DNA of 64,000 nt. Source: Agrobacterium tumefaciens. Its GTDB lineage: Bacteria > Pseudomonadota > Alphaproteobacteria > Rhizobiales > Rhizobiaceae. A program made the translations under genes and the position numbers. The notes beneath the pieces were generated by a model that worked only from the letters and a program-made list of their open reading frames with translations, was not told the DNA's origin and searched no databases. Positions 7,696-15,877 of the stretch are shown piece after piece. The first letter of the stretch is position 1, and every line of letters begins with the position of its first letter. Where the stretch lies: positions 248,001 through 312,000 of the forward strand of contig NZ_SUPW01000002.1 in assembly GCF_013337285.1 (NCBI RefSeq). The letters run 5' to 3'.

Positions 7696-8304
7696 TCACG
7701 CCTTGTGAAAAGGTGACCCCAAGGCTACGAGCAGTTCAGTCCGGCATCTTGGAAAGTAAGGTCGTAAGATGACCGGTCCGATGTGAGCGAAGGGCAGCAG
7801 CGTTTCCATCCTCATGGCCGTAACAATTTGGCGCATGCCTTGGAGGCCATAGACCGCTACCAGTTCCTCCACCATGTCGAATGCCGCTCGATAGTCTCCG
7901 GCGGTCATGGTTCTGAAATCCACGCCTTCGTATCTGGATTGGAAAAACTGTTCGAGAAGATAAATTTTTGCGTGTTCTGCCAATCCCTCTTCAAGCACTG
8001 TTGCTTGTCCGGTCTGCGGGCCATTAGGAGTGAGGCAATGAACTAGTTCATGCGTCAGGTGGAAAAAGCGCGCCAAACCGTCATCGGCTTGATGCTCAGG
8101 CAGGCAAACCGCAACCTGTTTGGGATTGTCTGGGTCGGTGTAGATTGTGAAGGGAAACCTTCGCTCATGGAAATACACGCCATCGAAGATGACTTCCGGG
8201 TGAGGGGTGCCAAAGAAGCCAACAACAAGCTCCTGTATGAGCGCCACTTCGCTAGGTTCCATCTGGTTCAGAGTATCGAACTGGATAAAATCGTTCTGGC
8301 GCAT
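7696..8304 (-). CDS. Uncharacterised HExxH zinc metallopeptidase
   Basis: The 202-residue product holds HELVH at residues 85-89 and Glu105-Glu106 about 17 residues later, a plausible third zinc ligand as in gluzincins. There is no signal peptide or membrane segment, so it should be cytoplasmic. The start has GGAG upstream. It is the gene nearest the tRNA attachment site and precedes the 412-aa cargo gene. Small cytoplasmic zincins beside DNA-binding proteins are known in phage repression (ImmA type) and in stress or defence modules, but this protein is not recognisably ImmA and its target is unknown. Confidence 0.6.
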   Translation of the reverse strand: MRQNDFIQFDTLNQMEPSEVALIQELVVGFFGTPHPEVIFDGVYFHERRFPFTIYTDPDNPKQVAVCLPEHQADDGLARFFHLTHELVHCLTPNGPQTGQATVLEEGLAEHAKIYLLEQFFQSRYEGVDFRTMTAGDYRAAFDMVEELVAVYGLQGMRQIVTAMRMETLLPFAHIGPVILRPYFPRCRTELLVALGSPFHKA

Positions 8305-8392
8305 CTCGGCTCCGATGGAAAGCAGTGCTTCCTATATGCTTCCTGTAAGATTTTTATCCATCTAACAAAATCGCTGGAAGCCTTGGAAAATA

Positions 8393-8469
8393 TGGCGCAC
8401 CCGACAGGATTCGAACCTGTGACCTTTGGAATCGGAATCCAACACTCTATCCAGCTGAGCTACGGGTGC
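8393..8469 (-). tRNA. tRNA-Arg (anticodon CCG)
   Basis: The reverse strand folds as a complete tRNA: acceptor stem GCACCCG, anticodon stem TTGGA/TCCAA with loop TTCCGAT (anticodon CCG, reading the CGG Arg codon), a T-arm with TTCGAAT, and an encoded 3' CCA. The gene is intact, and its 3' end faces the prophage, so it is the probable attachment site. A matching promoter lies just upstream. Confidence 0.95.
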
Positions 8470-8502
8470 AGCGGTCACGCTTGAATCGCGTGCAGCGGTT
8501 GG

Positions 8503-8531
8503 TTCATACCCCAGCTTTCTTTCCGCATCAA
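8503..8531 (-). promoter_or_regulatory. Probable sigma-70 promoter of tRNA-Arg
   Basis: On the reverse strand a -35 TTGATG (8526-8531) and a -10 TATGAA (8503-8508) are separated by exactly 17 bases and lie about 35 bases before the tRNA 5' end. Confidence 0.5.
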
Positions 8532-8989
8532 TGTCTAAAAATCAGAGATTTACGAAACATCACCTGTTTTTTCGCCGGGGTGGGGTGCGATTTATTGTGG
8601 GGTGCTGATGCCTTTCTGCTGGTTGGGGAAACAATGCGTCGTTTGGCGTATTGCTTTTTTTATTGAAATTGGGTTTCCCCTATAAGTAGTATGTTATCGT
8701 CTGATGCGGCGGCTGTTTCGCCGCCACCATGGGCAGGTGGCCGGACGGGCGCAAAGCCTTTCAAACACGGCGCGGCGGGCGGCGTCATACCCTCAAAATC
8801 GGCGGGTAAATAGTGATACTTTTCCCGGCCTCCGGATGGCGGCCTGGAAGCCGGATTTGGATTTTTGCGGATTAACTGTCAAATTATTATACAATATTAG
8901 TATCACCTACATTTATTTAGGATACAGTTTTGGAACGTTGTCGGTTATGATTTCGGCAGGGTAAAGGAACGAATCAAGCGGGGGATCGG
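8532..8989. other. Long intergenic stretch between tRNA-Arg and the MarR gene
   Basis: No convincing gene is present. The stretch has T-rich tracts (about 8650-8690), a GC-rich hairpin (GCGGCG...CGCCGC near 8707-8725), and a short basic reading frame of 27 codons starting near 8730. Around 8880-8930 it is AT-rich, likely the promoter region of the MarR gene. No known riboswitch or RNA family is recognised. Confidence 0.4.
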
Positions 8990-9496
8990 ATGGCTTTGCG
9001 ATTGGCACATAGCAACGGGCCGCGGGCGGAAAAGGCCGAAAGCGACGGAGTGGAACCGGTGCATCTTACGGCGATTGACTATGGATTGTTGGCGACGGCG
9101 ATAGGCTATCATTTGCGGCACTCGCAACTTGCCGTGGCAAACGGGTTTTCAGATGTGCTGGCGGAACGGGGGTTGCGACCGGCCGATTTCTCAGTTCTCG
9201 TCATTGTCGGCGGCAATCCGGGCCTGAAACAGAGCGATGTGGCGGAAGCGCTGGGCATCCAGCGCGCCAATTTCGTCGCGATTGTCGACAACATGGAAGA
9301 GAAGGGTCTGCTTGTCCGCCGCCGGTCGGAAGAGGACAGGCGCGTTCATTTTCTCGACATGACCGAGGAGGGCAGCCGCCTTCTCGACAGCCTTTCCGAT
9401 TCATGGCGCGACCGCGAGGAAAAGCTGATCGACAGGATCGGCGGCAAGAAAGCCCGTGACCAGCTGCTATCGCTGCTCGGACGTCTGCGAGGCTGA
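8990..9496 (+). CDS. MarR-family transcriptional regulator
   Basis: The 168-residue product has the MarR winged helix-turn-helix in its middle: the recognition region (QSDVAEALGIQRANFVAIVD) is followed by the wing with a DRR motif (about residues 104-120). MarR proteins act as dimeric repressors released by small phenolic or other ligands. A GGGGGA ribosome site precedes the ATG. No target gene is clear: the next gene downstream is a small membrane protein, and the upstream stretch is long and AT-rich, so autoregulation is likely. Confidence 0.9.
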   Translation: MALRLAHSNGPRAEKAESDGVEPVHLTAIDYGLLATAIGYHLRHSQLAVANGFSDVLAERGLRPADFSVLVIVGGNPGLKQSDVAEALGIQRANFVAIVDNMEEKGLLVRRRSEEDRRVHFLDMTEEGSRLLDSLSDSWRDREEKLIDRIGGKKARDQLLSLLGRLRG

Positions 9497-9738
9497 ACGC
9501 CGCTATCGCCGATGGAGACGGCTCTGGGGGGGGCGCGACCCGGAAGTGCGGGTCGTGCCGGTTTTCCGGCCGGTTGGCTGTGCTTGGGGATTTGCCCTTT
9601 CACGACAGCCTGATTGGTGACGGCTCGATTTGCATTGCAATTTTCCTGTGAAACGGCCAAGACGACCTGCATATGCCTTTGGTCACCCGATGCCGTAAGC
9701 GCGCGGTGTGCCGAAAAAAGGCCGGAAACGGGAACGCC

Positions 9739-10014
9739 ATGCTGAACATCGATACCAGCCATCCGCTTTATCGCCCTTTATGGGTCAGGTTGCTGATCGT
9801 CGGCTTCTGCGCGGCCTGGGCTGTAATCGAATTCGTCAATCGCGAGTTTTTCTGGGGAACGATCGTCGGCGGCATCGCCGCCTATGCGGCCTATGAACTT
9901 TTGGTGAAGTTCAAGCCTGTGAGTGCCGATGATGCGGCCAAGGCTGGAGCGGACAAGACCGTTTCAGAAGAACTCGCCGATAGCGCGCCCGTCGATAAAA
10001 ACGACGCTGGCTGA
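9739..10014 (+). CDS. Small two-helix membrane protein (DUF3329-like)
   Basis: The ATG at 9739 is preferred over a start at 9673 because the extra residues are Arg/Cys-rich and unlike a protein N-terminus. The 91-residue product has hydrophobic segments at about residues 14-30 and 36-53 and a charged Asp/Ala/Lys-rich C-terminal tail. It resembles small DUF3329-type proteins of rhizobia from memory. The function is unknown. Confidence 0.6.
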   Translation: MLNIDTSHPLYRPLWVRLLIVGFCAAWAVIEFVNREFFWGTIVGGIAAYAAYELLVKFKPVSADDAAKAGADKTVSEELADSAPVDKNDAG

Positions 10015-10060
10015 AAGCTGCATATCCCCCGGCAGGCGCGTTTCGCCTTGCATTCAAGAT

Positions 10061-10522
10061 TTAAGTTCTCAGCATCCAGATCGCCTGGTCGATCAGCAGG
10101 TTTGCCGCGGTCATGCGCAGGGTCGCATTGTGCCGGAATTCCGGTTTCACCCCGTCGGGGTGGTTGAGGCGGGCGAAAGCGCGGCGTTTTTCCGCAAGCG
10201 TTGCGGCGGTGTCGGTTTCATGGATCGCCAGTTCCACTGACACATCCGCGAGCGAAGTCTTTTCGAGATACGCCGGCATGGGTTCCGGCTCTGGCTCCGG
10301 TTGGGGTTCAGGCGGGGGCGCCGGGTCGGCCAGAAAGGCGAGATAGGCGTCGAGGCCGCCGTTTCCCGGTTGCGGTGCAGCAGAAGGCGTGCCGACGACG
10401 AAGCTGGAATTGAAACCGGCGATGCGATGGCGGGCAGGCGGCGGCGGTTCCGCGGCTTCCTCTTCTCTTTCCTGCTTCAGTCTTTCGACGACCGACTGGA
10501 AGACGGATTGTCCGAAAAGCAT
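10061..10522 (-). CDS. J-domain-like protein with a Pro/Glu linker
   Basis: The 153-residue product has an N-terminal amphipathic part, a low-complexity Pro/Glu region (about residues 65-85), and a C-terminal segment (about 100-153) that contains KRRAFARLNHPD. That segment matches the helix II plus His-Pro-Asp loop of J domains, which stimulate the ATPase of Hsp70 (DnaK). The J domain is at the C-terminus, and no CxxCxGxG zinc region or substrate domain is present, so it would be a type III/J-like protein. The start has a GGGGAAA ribosome site. The partner protein is unknown. Confidence 0.6.
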   Translation of the reverse strand: MLFGQSVFQSVVERLKQEREEEAAEPPPPARHRIAGFNSSFVVGTPSAAPQPGNGGLDAYLAFLADPAPPPEPQPEPEPEPMPAYLEKTSLADVSVELAIHETDTAATLAEKRRAFARLNHPDGVKPEFRHNATLRMTAANLLIDQAIWMLRT

Positions 10523-10614
10523 GCGGCTGTTTCCCCTGCGACGACCCTGATAAATCCGGCCTGTTTACAGGATGAAGGTGGTGTCTGGCTTGCCTCGTGT
10601 CATCGCCATGTCCA

Positions 10615-11619
10615 TCATGGGCCGGTCAGTTTTCGGCTTTCATCCAGGACCAGATCGTAGAGCAGCCGGGCGCTGGGCGGCAAAACGCGGCCCTTGGTGG
10701 TGATGATGCTGTAGGGCTTGACGACAAGTTCGAAATCCGTCGGCAGGATGCGGGTGCGGCCGATATCGGCCTGCTGGCCGGCCACGAACTCGGCCATGTC
10801 CTGCGCGATCGGCGCAATCGCATTGGTGTTGCAGATCAGCGCAAGCGTCAGAAGCATGGATGGCGTGTTGATGATGTTGCGTGGCATGCCAACGCCGTGG
10901 GTGAGGAACACATCCTCCATCGTTCTGCGCAACAGGGCGCCGGGCGGCTGGAAAACCCAGTCATAGGCGGAAAGATCGCTCAGCGTTACCGGTTCGCCGC
11001 CAAGCAGGGGATGCCCGTCGCGAACCACCAGACAGGCGCGCTCGATGCCGATTTCGTGGATGGAAAACAGGCCCGGGTCGAAATCATCCGGAATACGGCC
11101 GATGATGAAGTCGTGACGCGCTGCCAGCAGCTCCCGGGCCAGCACGTTGCTGCTTTCCACCTGCACATTGATTTCGATGCCGGGATAGGTGTCCGTCGCC
11201 CGTTTGATGGCGGGAACCACAAGGCTGATGGCGGGTGCTGTAACGGCGCCGATATAGACCGAGCCACCGCTGCCGGATTTCATCTGGTTAAGCTCGCGGC
11301 TCGCTTCACGCAGTTCCAGCAATATGGTGCGCGCCCGACGCGCCAGCGCCTCGCCGAACTTCGTCAGCACCACGCCGCGGGAAGCCCGTTGACAGAGCGG
11401 GCTTTTGACGATTGCTTCCATTTCCGAAAGCATGCGTGATGCCGCCGGCTGTGTTATGTTCATGGCGGCTGCGGCGGCGCTGACCTGGCCGTGCTCCTCG
11501 ATCATGACCAGCATGCGCAGATGGCTCATCTTTAATCCGGCGCGCAGAAGCGGGTTGTCTTCAAAGACGAAAAGCGCGTCTGTCGTTTGCGTCTGCTCAT
11601 ACACTTTCTGGTTGCTCAT
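10615..11619 (-). CDS. gbpR: LysR-type regulator of the chvE-ggu locus (GbpR)
   Basis: The product has a LysR N-terminal helix-turn-helix (residues about 32-90, with AAAAAMNITQPAASRMLSEME) and a periplasmic-binding-protein-like effector domain. The ATG at 11619 is preferred; a TTG seven codons earlier is possible. It is divergent from chvE, exactly as gbpR is in Agrobacterium, where GbpR controls chvE in response to arabinose, galactose and related sugars. At about 334 residues, it has a slightly long N-terminus for the family. The 255-base gap between gbpR and chvE must hold both promoters and the operator. Confidence 0.88.
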   Translation of the reverse strand: MSNQKVYEQTQTTDALFVFEDNPLLRAGLKMSHLRMLVMIEEHGQVSAAAAAMNITQPAASRMLSEMEAIVKSPLCQRASRGVVLTKFGEALARRARTILLELREASRELNQMKSGSGGSVYIGAVTAPAISLVVPAIKRATDTYPGIEINVQVESSNVLARELLAARHDFIIGRIPDDFDPGLFSIHEIGIERACLVVRDGHPLLGGEPVTLSDLSAYDWVFQPPGALLRRTMEDVFLTHGVGMPRNIINTPSMLLTLALICNTNAIAPIAQDMAEFVAGQQADIGRTRILPTDFELVVKPYSIITTKGRVLPPSARLLYDLVLDESRKLTGP

Positions 11620-11874
11620 GCGCTGTTTTATACCCCTCAACGATTATTGTATCGATTTAATATAGCAGAATTGATATAGGTAAGCCGATATATTCTATTT
11701 GACAGTTATATGGATTCAGAACAGTTTGCGGGATGCCGGGGAGGAGCGGCATCTGTTCCGTTTCGCAGTTGCGAGATTGGGATGGGGCTTAGTGCGGCTT
11801 CTTCCTCTGACGGCATGAATTTCATGGTGCGGCGCAGCATGCGGACACCAGAGAAGGGTTCAAGGGAGAGAGTT
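11620..11874. promoter_or_regulatory. Divergent gbpR-chvE control region
   Basis: The stretch is AT-rich near gbpR (11640-11700), with overlapping ATCGAT/TTGATAT/GATATAT motifs typical of LysR T-N11-A sites, and contains TTGACA at 11699-11704 as a candidate -35 for chvE. No convincing -10 at the right distance was found, in line with an activator-dependent promoter. Exact sites cannot be fixed by eye. Confidence 0.45.
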
Positions 11875-12939
11875 ATGAAGTCCATTATTTCGCTGATGGC
11901 GGCTTGTGCCATCGGTGCTGCTTCCTTCGCAGCGCCGGCTTTTGCGCAGGACAAGGGTTCCGTCGGCATTGCCATGCCGACCAAGTCTTCCGCTCGCTGG
12001 ATCGATGACGGCAACAACATCGTCAAGCAGCTGCAGGAAGCCGGTTACAAGACCGACCTGCAATATGCCGACGACGACATTCCGAACCAGCTGTCCCAGA
12101 TCGAAAACATGGTCACCAAGGGCGTCAAGGTCCTCGTGATCGCTTCGATCGACGGTACCACGCTGTCGGACGTTCTGAAGCAGGCTGGCGAGCAGGGCAT
12201 CAAGGTCATCGCTTATGACCGCCTTATCCGCAACAGCGGCGACGTCAGCTACTACGCAACCTTCGACAACTTCCAGGTTGGCGTTCTGCAGGCGACTTCG
12301 ATCACCGACAAGCTTGGCCTGAAGGACGGCAAGGGTCCGTTCAACATCGAGCTGTTCGGCGGTTCGCCTGACGACAACAACGCCTTCTTCTTCTACGATG
12401 GCGCGATGTCGGTTCTGAAGCCTTACATCGACAGCGGCAAGCTGGTCGTAAAGTCCGGCCAGATGGGCATGGACAAGGTCGGTACGCTGCGTTGGGATCC
12501 GGCAACGGCCCAGGCTCGCATGGACAACCTGCTGTCGGCTTATTACACCGACGCCAAGGTTGACGCCGTTCTGTCGCCTTACGACGGTCTGTCCATCGGC
12601 ATCATCTCCTCGCTGAAGGGCGTTGGTTATGGTTCGAAGGACCAGCCGCTGCCGATCGTTTCCGGTCAGGACGCTGAAGTGCCGTCGGTCAAGTCGATCA
12701 TTGCAGGCGAACAGTATTCCACCATCTTCAAGGACACCCGCGAACTCGCGAAGGTTACCGTTGACATGGTGAATGCCGTTCTGCAGGGCAAGGAGCCTGA
12801 GGTAAACGACACCAAGACCTATGAAAATGGCGTCAAGGTCGTTCCGTCCTACCTGCTGAAGCCGGTTGCAGTCACCAAGGAGAACTACAAGCAGGTTCTC
12901 GTTGATGGCGGTTATTACAAAGAAGACCAGCTGAAATAA
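11875..12939 (+). CDS. chvE: Periplasmic multiple-sugar-binding protein ChvE
   Basis: The 354-residue precursor has a clear signal peptide (cleavage after residue 24, Ala-Phe-Ala) and a type I periplasmic-binding fold. A GGGAGAG site precedes the ATG at 11875. ChvE binds galactose, glucose, arabinose and other monosaccharides. It delivers them to the GguAB transporter and, when a Ti plasmid is present, docks on VirA to amplify virulence induction by phenolics. It is divergent from gbpR and followed by gguA, gguB and gguC, the arrangement known from Agrobacterium. A strong hairpin after the stop probably keeps its transcript more abundant than that of the transporter genes. Confidence 0.95.
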   Translation: MKSIISLMAACAIGAASFAAPAFAQDKGSVGIAMPTKSSARWIDDGNNIVKQLQEAGYKTDLQYADDDIPNQLSQIENMVTKGVKVLVIASIDGTTLSDVLKQAGEQGIKVIAYDRLIRNSGDVSYYATFDNFQVGVLQATSITDKLGLKDGKGPFNIELFGGSPDDNNAFFFYDGAMSVLKPYIDSGKLVVKSGQMGMDKVGTLRWDPATAQARMDNLLSAYYTDAKVDAVLSPYDGLSIGIISSLKGVGYGSKDQPLPIVSGQDAEVPSVKSIIAGEQYSTIFKDTRELAKVTVDMVNAVLQGKEPEVNDTKTYENGVKVVPSYLLKPVAVTKENYKQVLVDGGYYKEDQLK

Positions 12940-12954
12940 GCCTGAAGACACATG

Positions 12955-12984
12955 CGGGGATGACTTGGCGTCATCCCCGTTTTT
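12955..12984 (+). terminator. Intercistronic hairpin between chvE and gguA
   Basis: A perfect 10-bp GC-rich stem (12955-12964 with 12970-12979), a 5-base loop and TTTTT form a rho-independent terminator inside the operon. Partial termination would give more binding protein than ATPase and permease, as is common in ABC sugar operons. Confidence 0.8.
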
Positions 12985-13030
12985 CCATAAAAATAAAAAC
13001 GCCGAAATTAATCGGGCGCTGGATTGCGAT

Positions 13031-14569
13031 ATGGCCAATACCATTCTCGAAATGCGGAACATCACCAAGACGTTTCCGGGCGTGAAAGCGCTGGAGAACG
13101 TCAACCTCAAGGTAAAAGAGGGTGAGATCCACGCACTCGTCGGTGAGAACGGCGCGGGAAAGTCGACCTTGATGAAGGTCCTTTCCGGTGTTTATCCCGC
13201 CGGCACCTATGAGGGCGAAATTCACTACGAAGGCGCTGTGCGAAACTTTCGCGCCATCAACGACAGCGAAGATATTGGTATCATCATCATTCACCAGGAG
13301 CTGGCGCTGGTGCCGCTCCTGTCGATTGCCGAAAACATCTTCCTTGGCAACGAGGTCGCCACGAACGGCGTCATCAGCTGGCAGCAGACCTTCAACCGGA
13401 CCCGCGAACTTCTCAAGAAAGTGGGCCTGAAGGAATCGCCGGAGACGCTGATCACCGATATCGGTGTGGGCAAGCAGCAGCTGGTTGAAATTGCCAAGGC
13501 ATTGTCGAAGAGCGTGAAGCTGCTCATTCTCGATGAGCCGACCGCTTCGCTGAACGAAAGCGATTCCGAGGCGCTGCTCAACCTGCTGATCGAATTCCGC
13601 AAGCAGGGCATGACCTCGATCATCATCACCCACAAGCTCAACGAAGTGCGCAAGGTGGCCGACCAGATCACCGTGCTGCGCGACGGCATGACGGTGAAGA
13701 CGCTCGACTGTCATCAGGAAGAAATCAGCGAGGATGTCATCATCCGCAACATGGTGGGACGCGATCTGGAAGATCGTTATCCGCCCCGCGATGTGCCGAT
13801 CGGCGAGACCATTCTCGAAGTGAAGAACTGGAACGCCTACCACCAGCAGCATCGCGACCGGAAGGTTCTGCACGATATCAACGTCACCGTTCGCAAGGGC
13901 GAAGTCGTCGGCATCGCCGGGCTGATGGGGGCAGGGCGCACGGAATTCGCGATGAGCGTTTTCGGCAAGTCCTACGGCCACAAGATCACCGGCGACGTGC
14001 TGATCGACGGCAAGTCCGTGGATGTCAGCACCGTGCGCAAGGCGATCGATGCCGGTCTTGCCTACGTCACGGAAGACCGCAAACATCTCGGCCTGGTGCT
14101 CAACGACAACATCATGCACAACACCACGCTTGCCAATCTGGCCGGTGTGTCGAGTGCCAGCGTCATCGACGACATCAAGGAAATGAAGGTGGCGAGCGAT
14201 TTCCGCACGCGCCTGCGCATCCGGTCTTCGGGCATCTTTCAGGAAACGGTCAATCTTTCAGGCGGCAACCAGCAGAAGGTTGTGCTGTCCAAGTGGCTGT
14301 TCTCCAATCCCGACGTGCTGATCCTCGACGAACCGACCCGCGGTATCGACGTCGGCGCGAAATATGAAATTTACACCATCATCAACCAGCTCGCTGCCGA
14401 CGGCAAAGGCGTTCTGATGATATCATCGGAAATGCCCGAACTGCTCGGCAATTGCGACCGCATCTACGTCATGAACGAAGGCCGCATCGTCGCTGAATTG
14501 CCGAAGGGAGAGGCGAGCCAGGAAAGCATCATGCGCGCTATCATGCGCTCAGGGGAGAAGAACTCATGA
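13031..14569 (+). CDS. gguA: Sugar ABC transporter ATPase GguA
   Basis: The 512-residue product contains two ABC domains of the RbsA/MglA type. The first has a Walker [10 protein letters not shown] near residue 37 and Walker B ILDEPTAS; the second has the degenerate A loop GLMGAGRTE and a signature LSGGNQQK with ILDEPTRG. It energises uptake of the sugars brought by ChvE through GguB. The start at 13031 fits the family N-terminus; the ribosome site is weak. The stop overlaps gguB by four bases (ATGA). Confidence 0.95.
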   Translation: MANTILEMRNITKTFPGVKALENVNLKVKEGEIHALVGENGAGKSTLMKVLSGVYPAGTYEGEIHYEGAVRNFRAINDSEDIGIIIIHQELALVPLLSIAENIFLGNEVATNGVISWQQTFNRTRELLKKVGLKESPETLITDIGVGKQQLVEIAKALSKSVKLLILDEPTASLNESDSEALLNLLIEFRKQGMTSIIITHKLNEVRKVADQITVLRDGMTVKTLDCHQEEISEDVIIRNMVGRDLEDRYPPRDVPIGETILEVKNWNAYHQQHRDRKVLHDINVTVRKGEVVGIAGLMGAGRTEFAMSVFGKSYGHKITGDVLIDGKSVDVSTVRKAIDAGLAYVTEDRKHLGLVLNDNIMHNTTLANLAGVSSASVIDDIKEMKVASDFRTRLRIRSSGIFQETVNLSGGNQQKVVLSKWLFSNPDVLILDEPTRGIDVGAKYEIYTIINQLAADGKGVLMISSEMPELLGNCDRIYVMNEGRIVAELPKGEASQESIMRAIMRSGEKNS

Positions 14570-15762
14570 GTTCGGCAAACACAACAAGCGAAGAAAGTAA
14601 CGTCATCTCGGTCGCATCCTATATTCGCTCCAATATCCGCGAATACGGCATGTTGATCGCGCTCGTCGCCATCATGGTTTTCTTCCAGTTCTACACCGGC
14701 GGCATCCTGTTCCGACCGGTCAACCTCACCAACCTCATCCTGCAGAACTCGTTCATCGTCATCATGGCGCTGGGCATGCTGCTGGTCATCGTTGCCGGGC
14801 ATATCGACCTTTCGGTCGGCTCCATCGTCGCCTTCGTGGGCGCGATTGCGGCCATATTGACCGTGCAATGGGGCATGAACCCGTTTCTGGCGGCGCTGAT
14901 TTGTCTTGTCATCGGCGGCATCATCGGTGCGGCCCAGGGTTACTGGATCGCCTATCACCGCATTCCGTCGTTCATCGTGACGCTGGCGGGCATGCTGGTG
15001 TTCCGCGGCCTGACGCTGTTCGTGCTTGGCGGCAAGAATATCGGTCCTTTCCCGACCGATTTCCAGATCATCAGCACCGGCTTCCTACCTGATATCGGCG
15101 GTATCGAAGGTCTCAACACCACCTCGATGATCCTGACCGTACTGATTACGGTAGCGCTGTTTTATCTGGCGTGGCGTCGTCGCGTGGTGAACGTCAAGCA
15201 TGGTATCGACGTGGAGCCGTTCGGTTTCTTCATCGTGCAGAATCTGCTGATCTCCGGCGCTATCCTGTTCCTCGGCTATCAGCTGTCCACCTATCGCGGT
15301 CTGCCGAACGTCTTGATCGTGATGCTGGTGCTGATTGCGCTTTACAGTTTCGTGACCCGTCGCACGACCATCGGTCGCCGTGTCTACGCCATGGGCGGCA
15401 ACGAGAAGGCGACCAAGCTTTCCGGTATCAACACCGAACGTTTGAGCTTCCTCACCTTCGTCAACATGGGCGTGCTGGCCGGTCTTGCCGGCATGATCAT
15501 CGCGACCCGCCTCAACTCGGCGACGCCGAAGGCAGGCGTGGGTTTCGAGCTTGATGTGATCGCGGCCTGCTTCATCGGCGGTGCTTCGGCCTCCGGCGGC
15601 GTTGGCAAGATCACCGGCGCGGTCATCGGCGCGTTCATCATGGGCGTCATGAACAACGGCATGTCGATCGTCGGTCTCGGCATCGATTTCCAGCAGATGG
15701 TCAAGGGCCTCGTGCTGCTCGCCGCCGTGTTCTTCGACGTTTACAACAAGAACAAGGGCTGA
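14566..15762 (+). CDS. gguB: Sugar ABC transporter permease GguB
   Basis: The 398-residue protein is highly hydrophobic with about ten membrane segments and belongs to the RbsC/XylH permease family, including the GHIDLSVGS loop and the conserved C-terminal [10 protein letters not shown] region. It forms the channel of the ChvE-GguA-GguB importer. It is longer than RbsC because of an extra loop in the middle (about residues 205-225), as in XylH. It overlaps gguA by four bases and is followed by a strong terminator. Confidence 0.95.
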   Translation: MSSANTTSEESNVISVASYIRSNIREYGMLIALVAIMVFFQFYTGGILFRPVNLTNLILQNSFIVIMALGMLLVIVAGHIDLSVGSIVAFVGAIAAILTVQWGMNPFLAALICLVIGGIIGAAQGYWIAYHRIPSFIVTLAGMLVFRGLTLFVLGGKNIGPFPTDFQIISTGFLPDIGGIEGLNTTSMILTVLITVALFYLAWRRRVVNVKHGIDVEPFGFFIVQNLLISGAILFLGYQLSTYRGLPNVLIVMLVLIALYSFVTRRTTIGRRVYAMGGNEKATKLSGINTERLSFLTFVNMGVLAGLAGMIIATRLNSATPKAGVGFELDVIAACFIGGASASGGVGKITGAVIGAFIMGVMNNGMSIVGLGIDFQQMVKGLVLLAAVFFDVYNKNKG

Positions 15763-15788
15763 TCGGCCCACCCAAATCGCAAGTCAAA

Positions 15789-15813
15789 AAAGTGGCCGGT
15801 TTCCGGCCACTTT
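15789..15813 (+). terminator. Terminator after gguB
   Basis: An 11-bp perfect stem, AAAGTGGCCGG with CCGGCCACTTT, and a 3-base loop lie 27 bases after the gguB stop. It separates gguB from gguC, so gguC may be read by read-through or from its own promoter. Confidence 0.75.
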
Positions 15814-15877
15814 CATAAGATACAGGCGCGATGCGCCGACGAAGATAAGGCGCTCGGCGCCGGAGGAAGGAAATCCC

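Larger units (their letters stand above)
1..8392. mobile_element. Right end of a prophage abutting tRNA-Arg
   Basis: The sequence shows an endolysin fragment, a holin-like protein, nested spanins, an SGNH tail/lysis hydrolase and many small overlapping hypothetical genes, all ending at the 3' end of an intact tRNA gene. Phage integrases commonly recombine in the 3' half of tRNA genes, leaving the tRNA intact on one side, which is the arrangement here. The head, tail and integrase genes would lie to the left, outside the window, so phage family and completeness cannot be judged. The exact boundary is inferred; no direct repeat can be checked because the other att copy is not in view. Confidence 0.8.

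Noticed and set aside
8466..8666. A 66-codon plus-strand frame just after the tRNA
   Set aside because: It overlaps the tRNA promoter, has no ribosome site and its product looks random.
8700..8830. Possible riboswitch, tmRNA or other structured RNA
   Set aside because: The stretch has hairpins and GC-rich blocks but none of the conserved cores of tmRNA, RNase P, SRP, TPP, cobalamin or glycine RNAs that I could match by eye.
13031..14119. A 382-codon minus-strand frame opposite gguA
   Set aside because: It is antisense to the ABC ATPase and full of His and Asp from mirrored codons. It has no motif.
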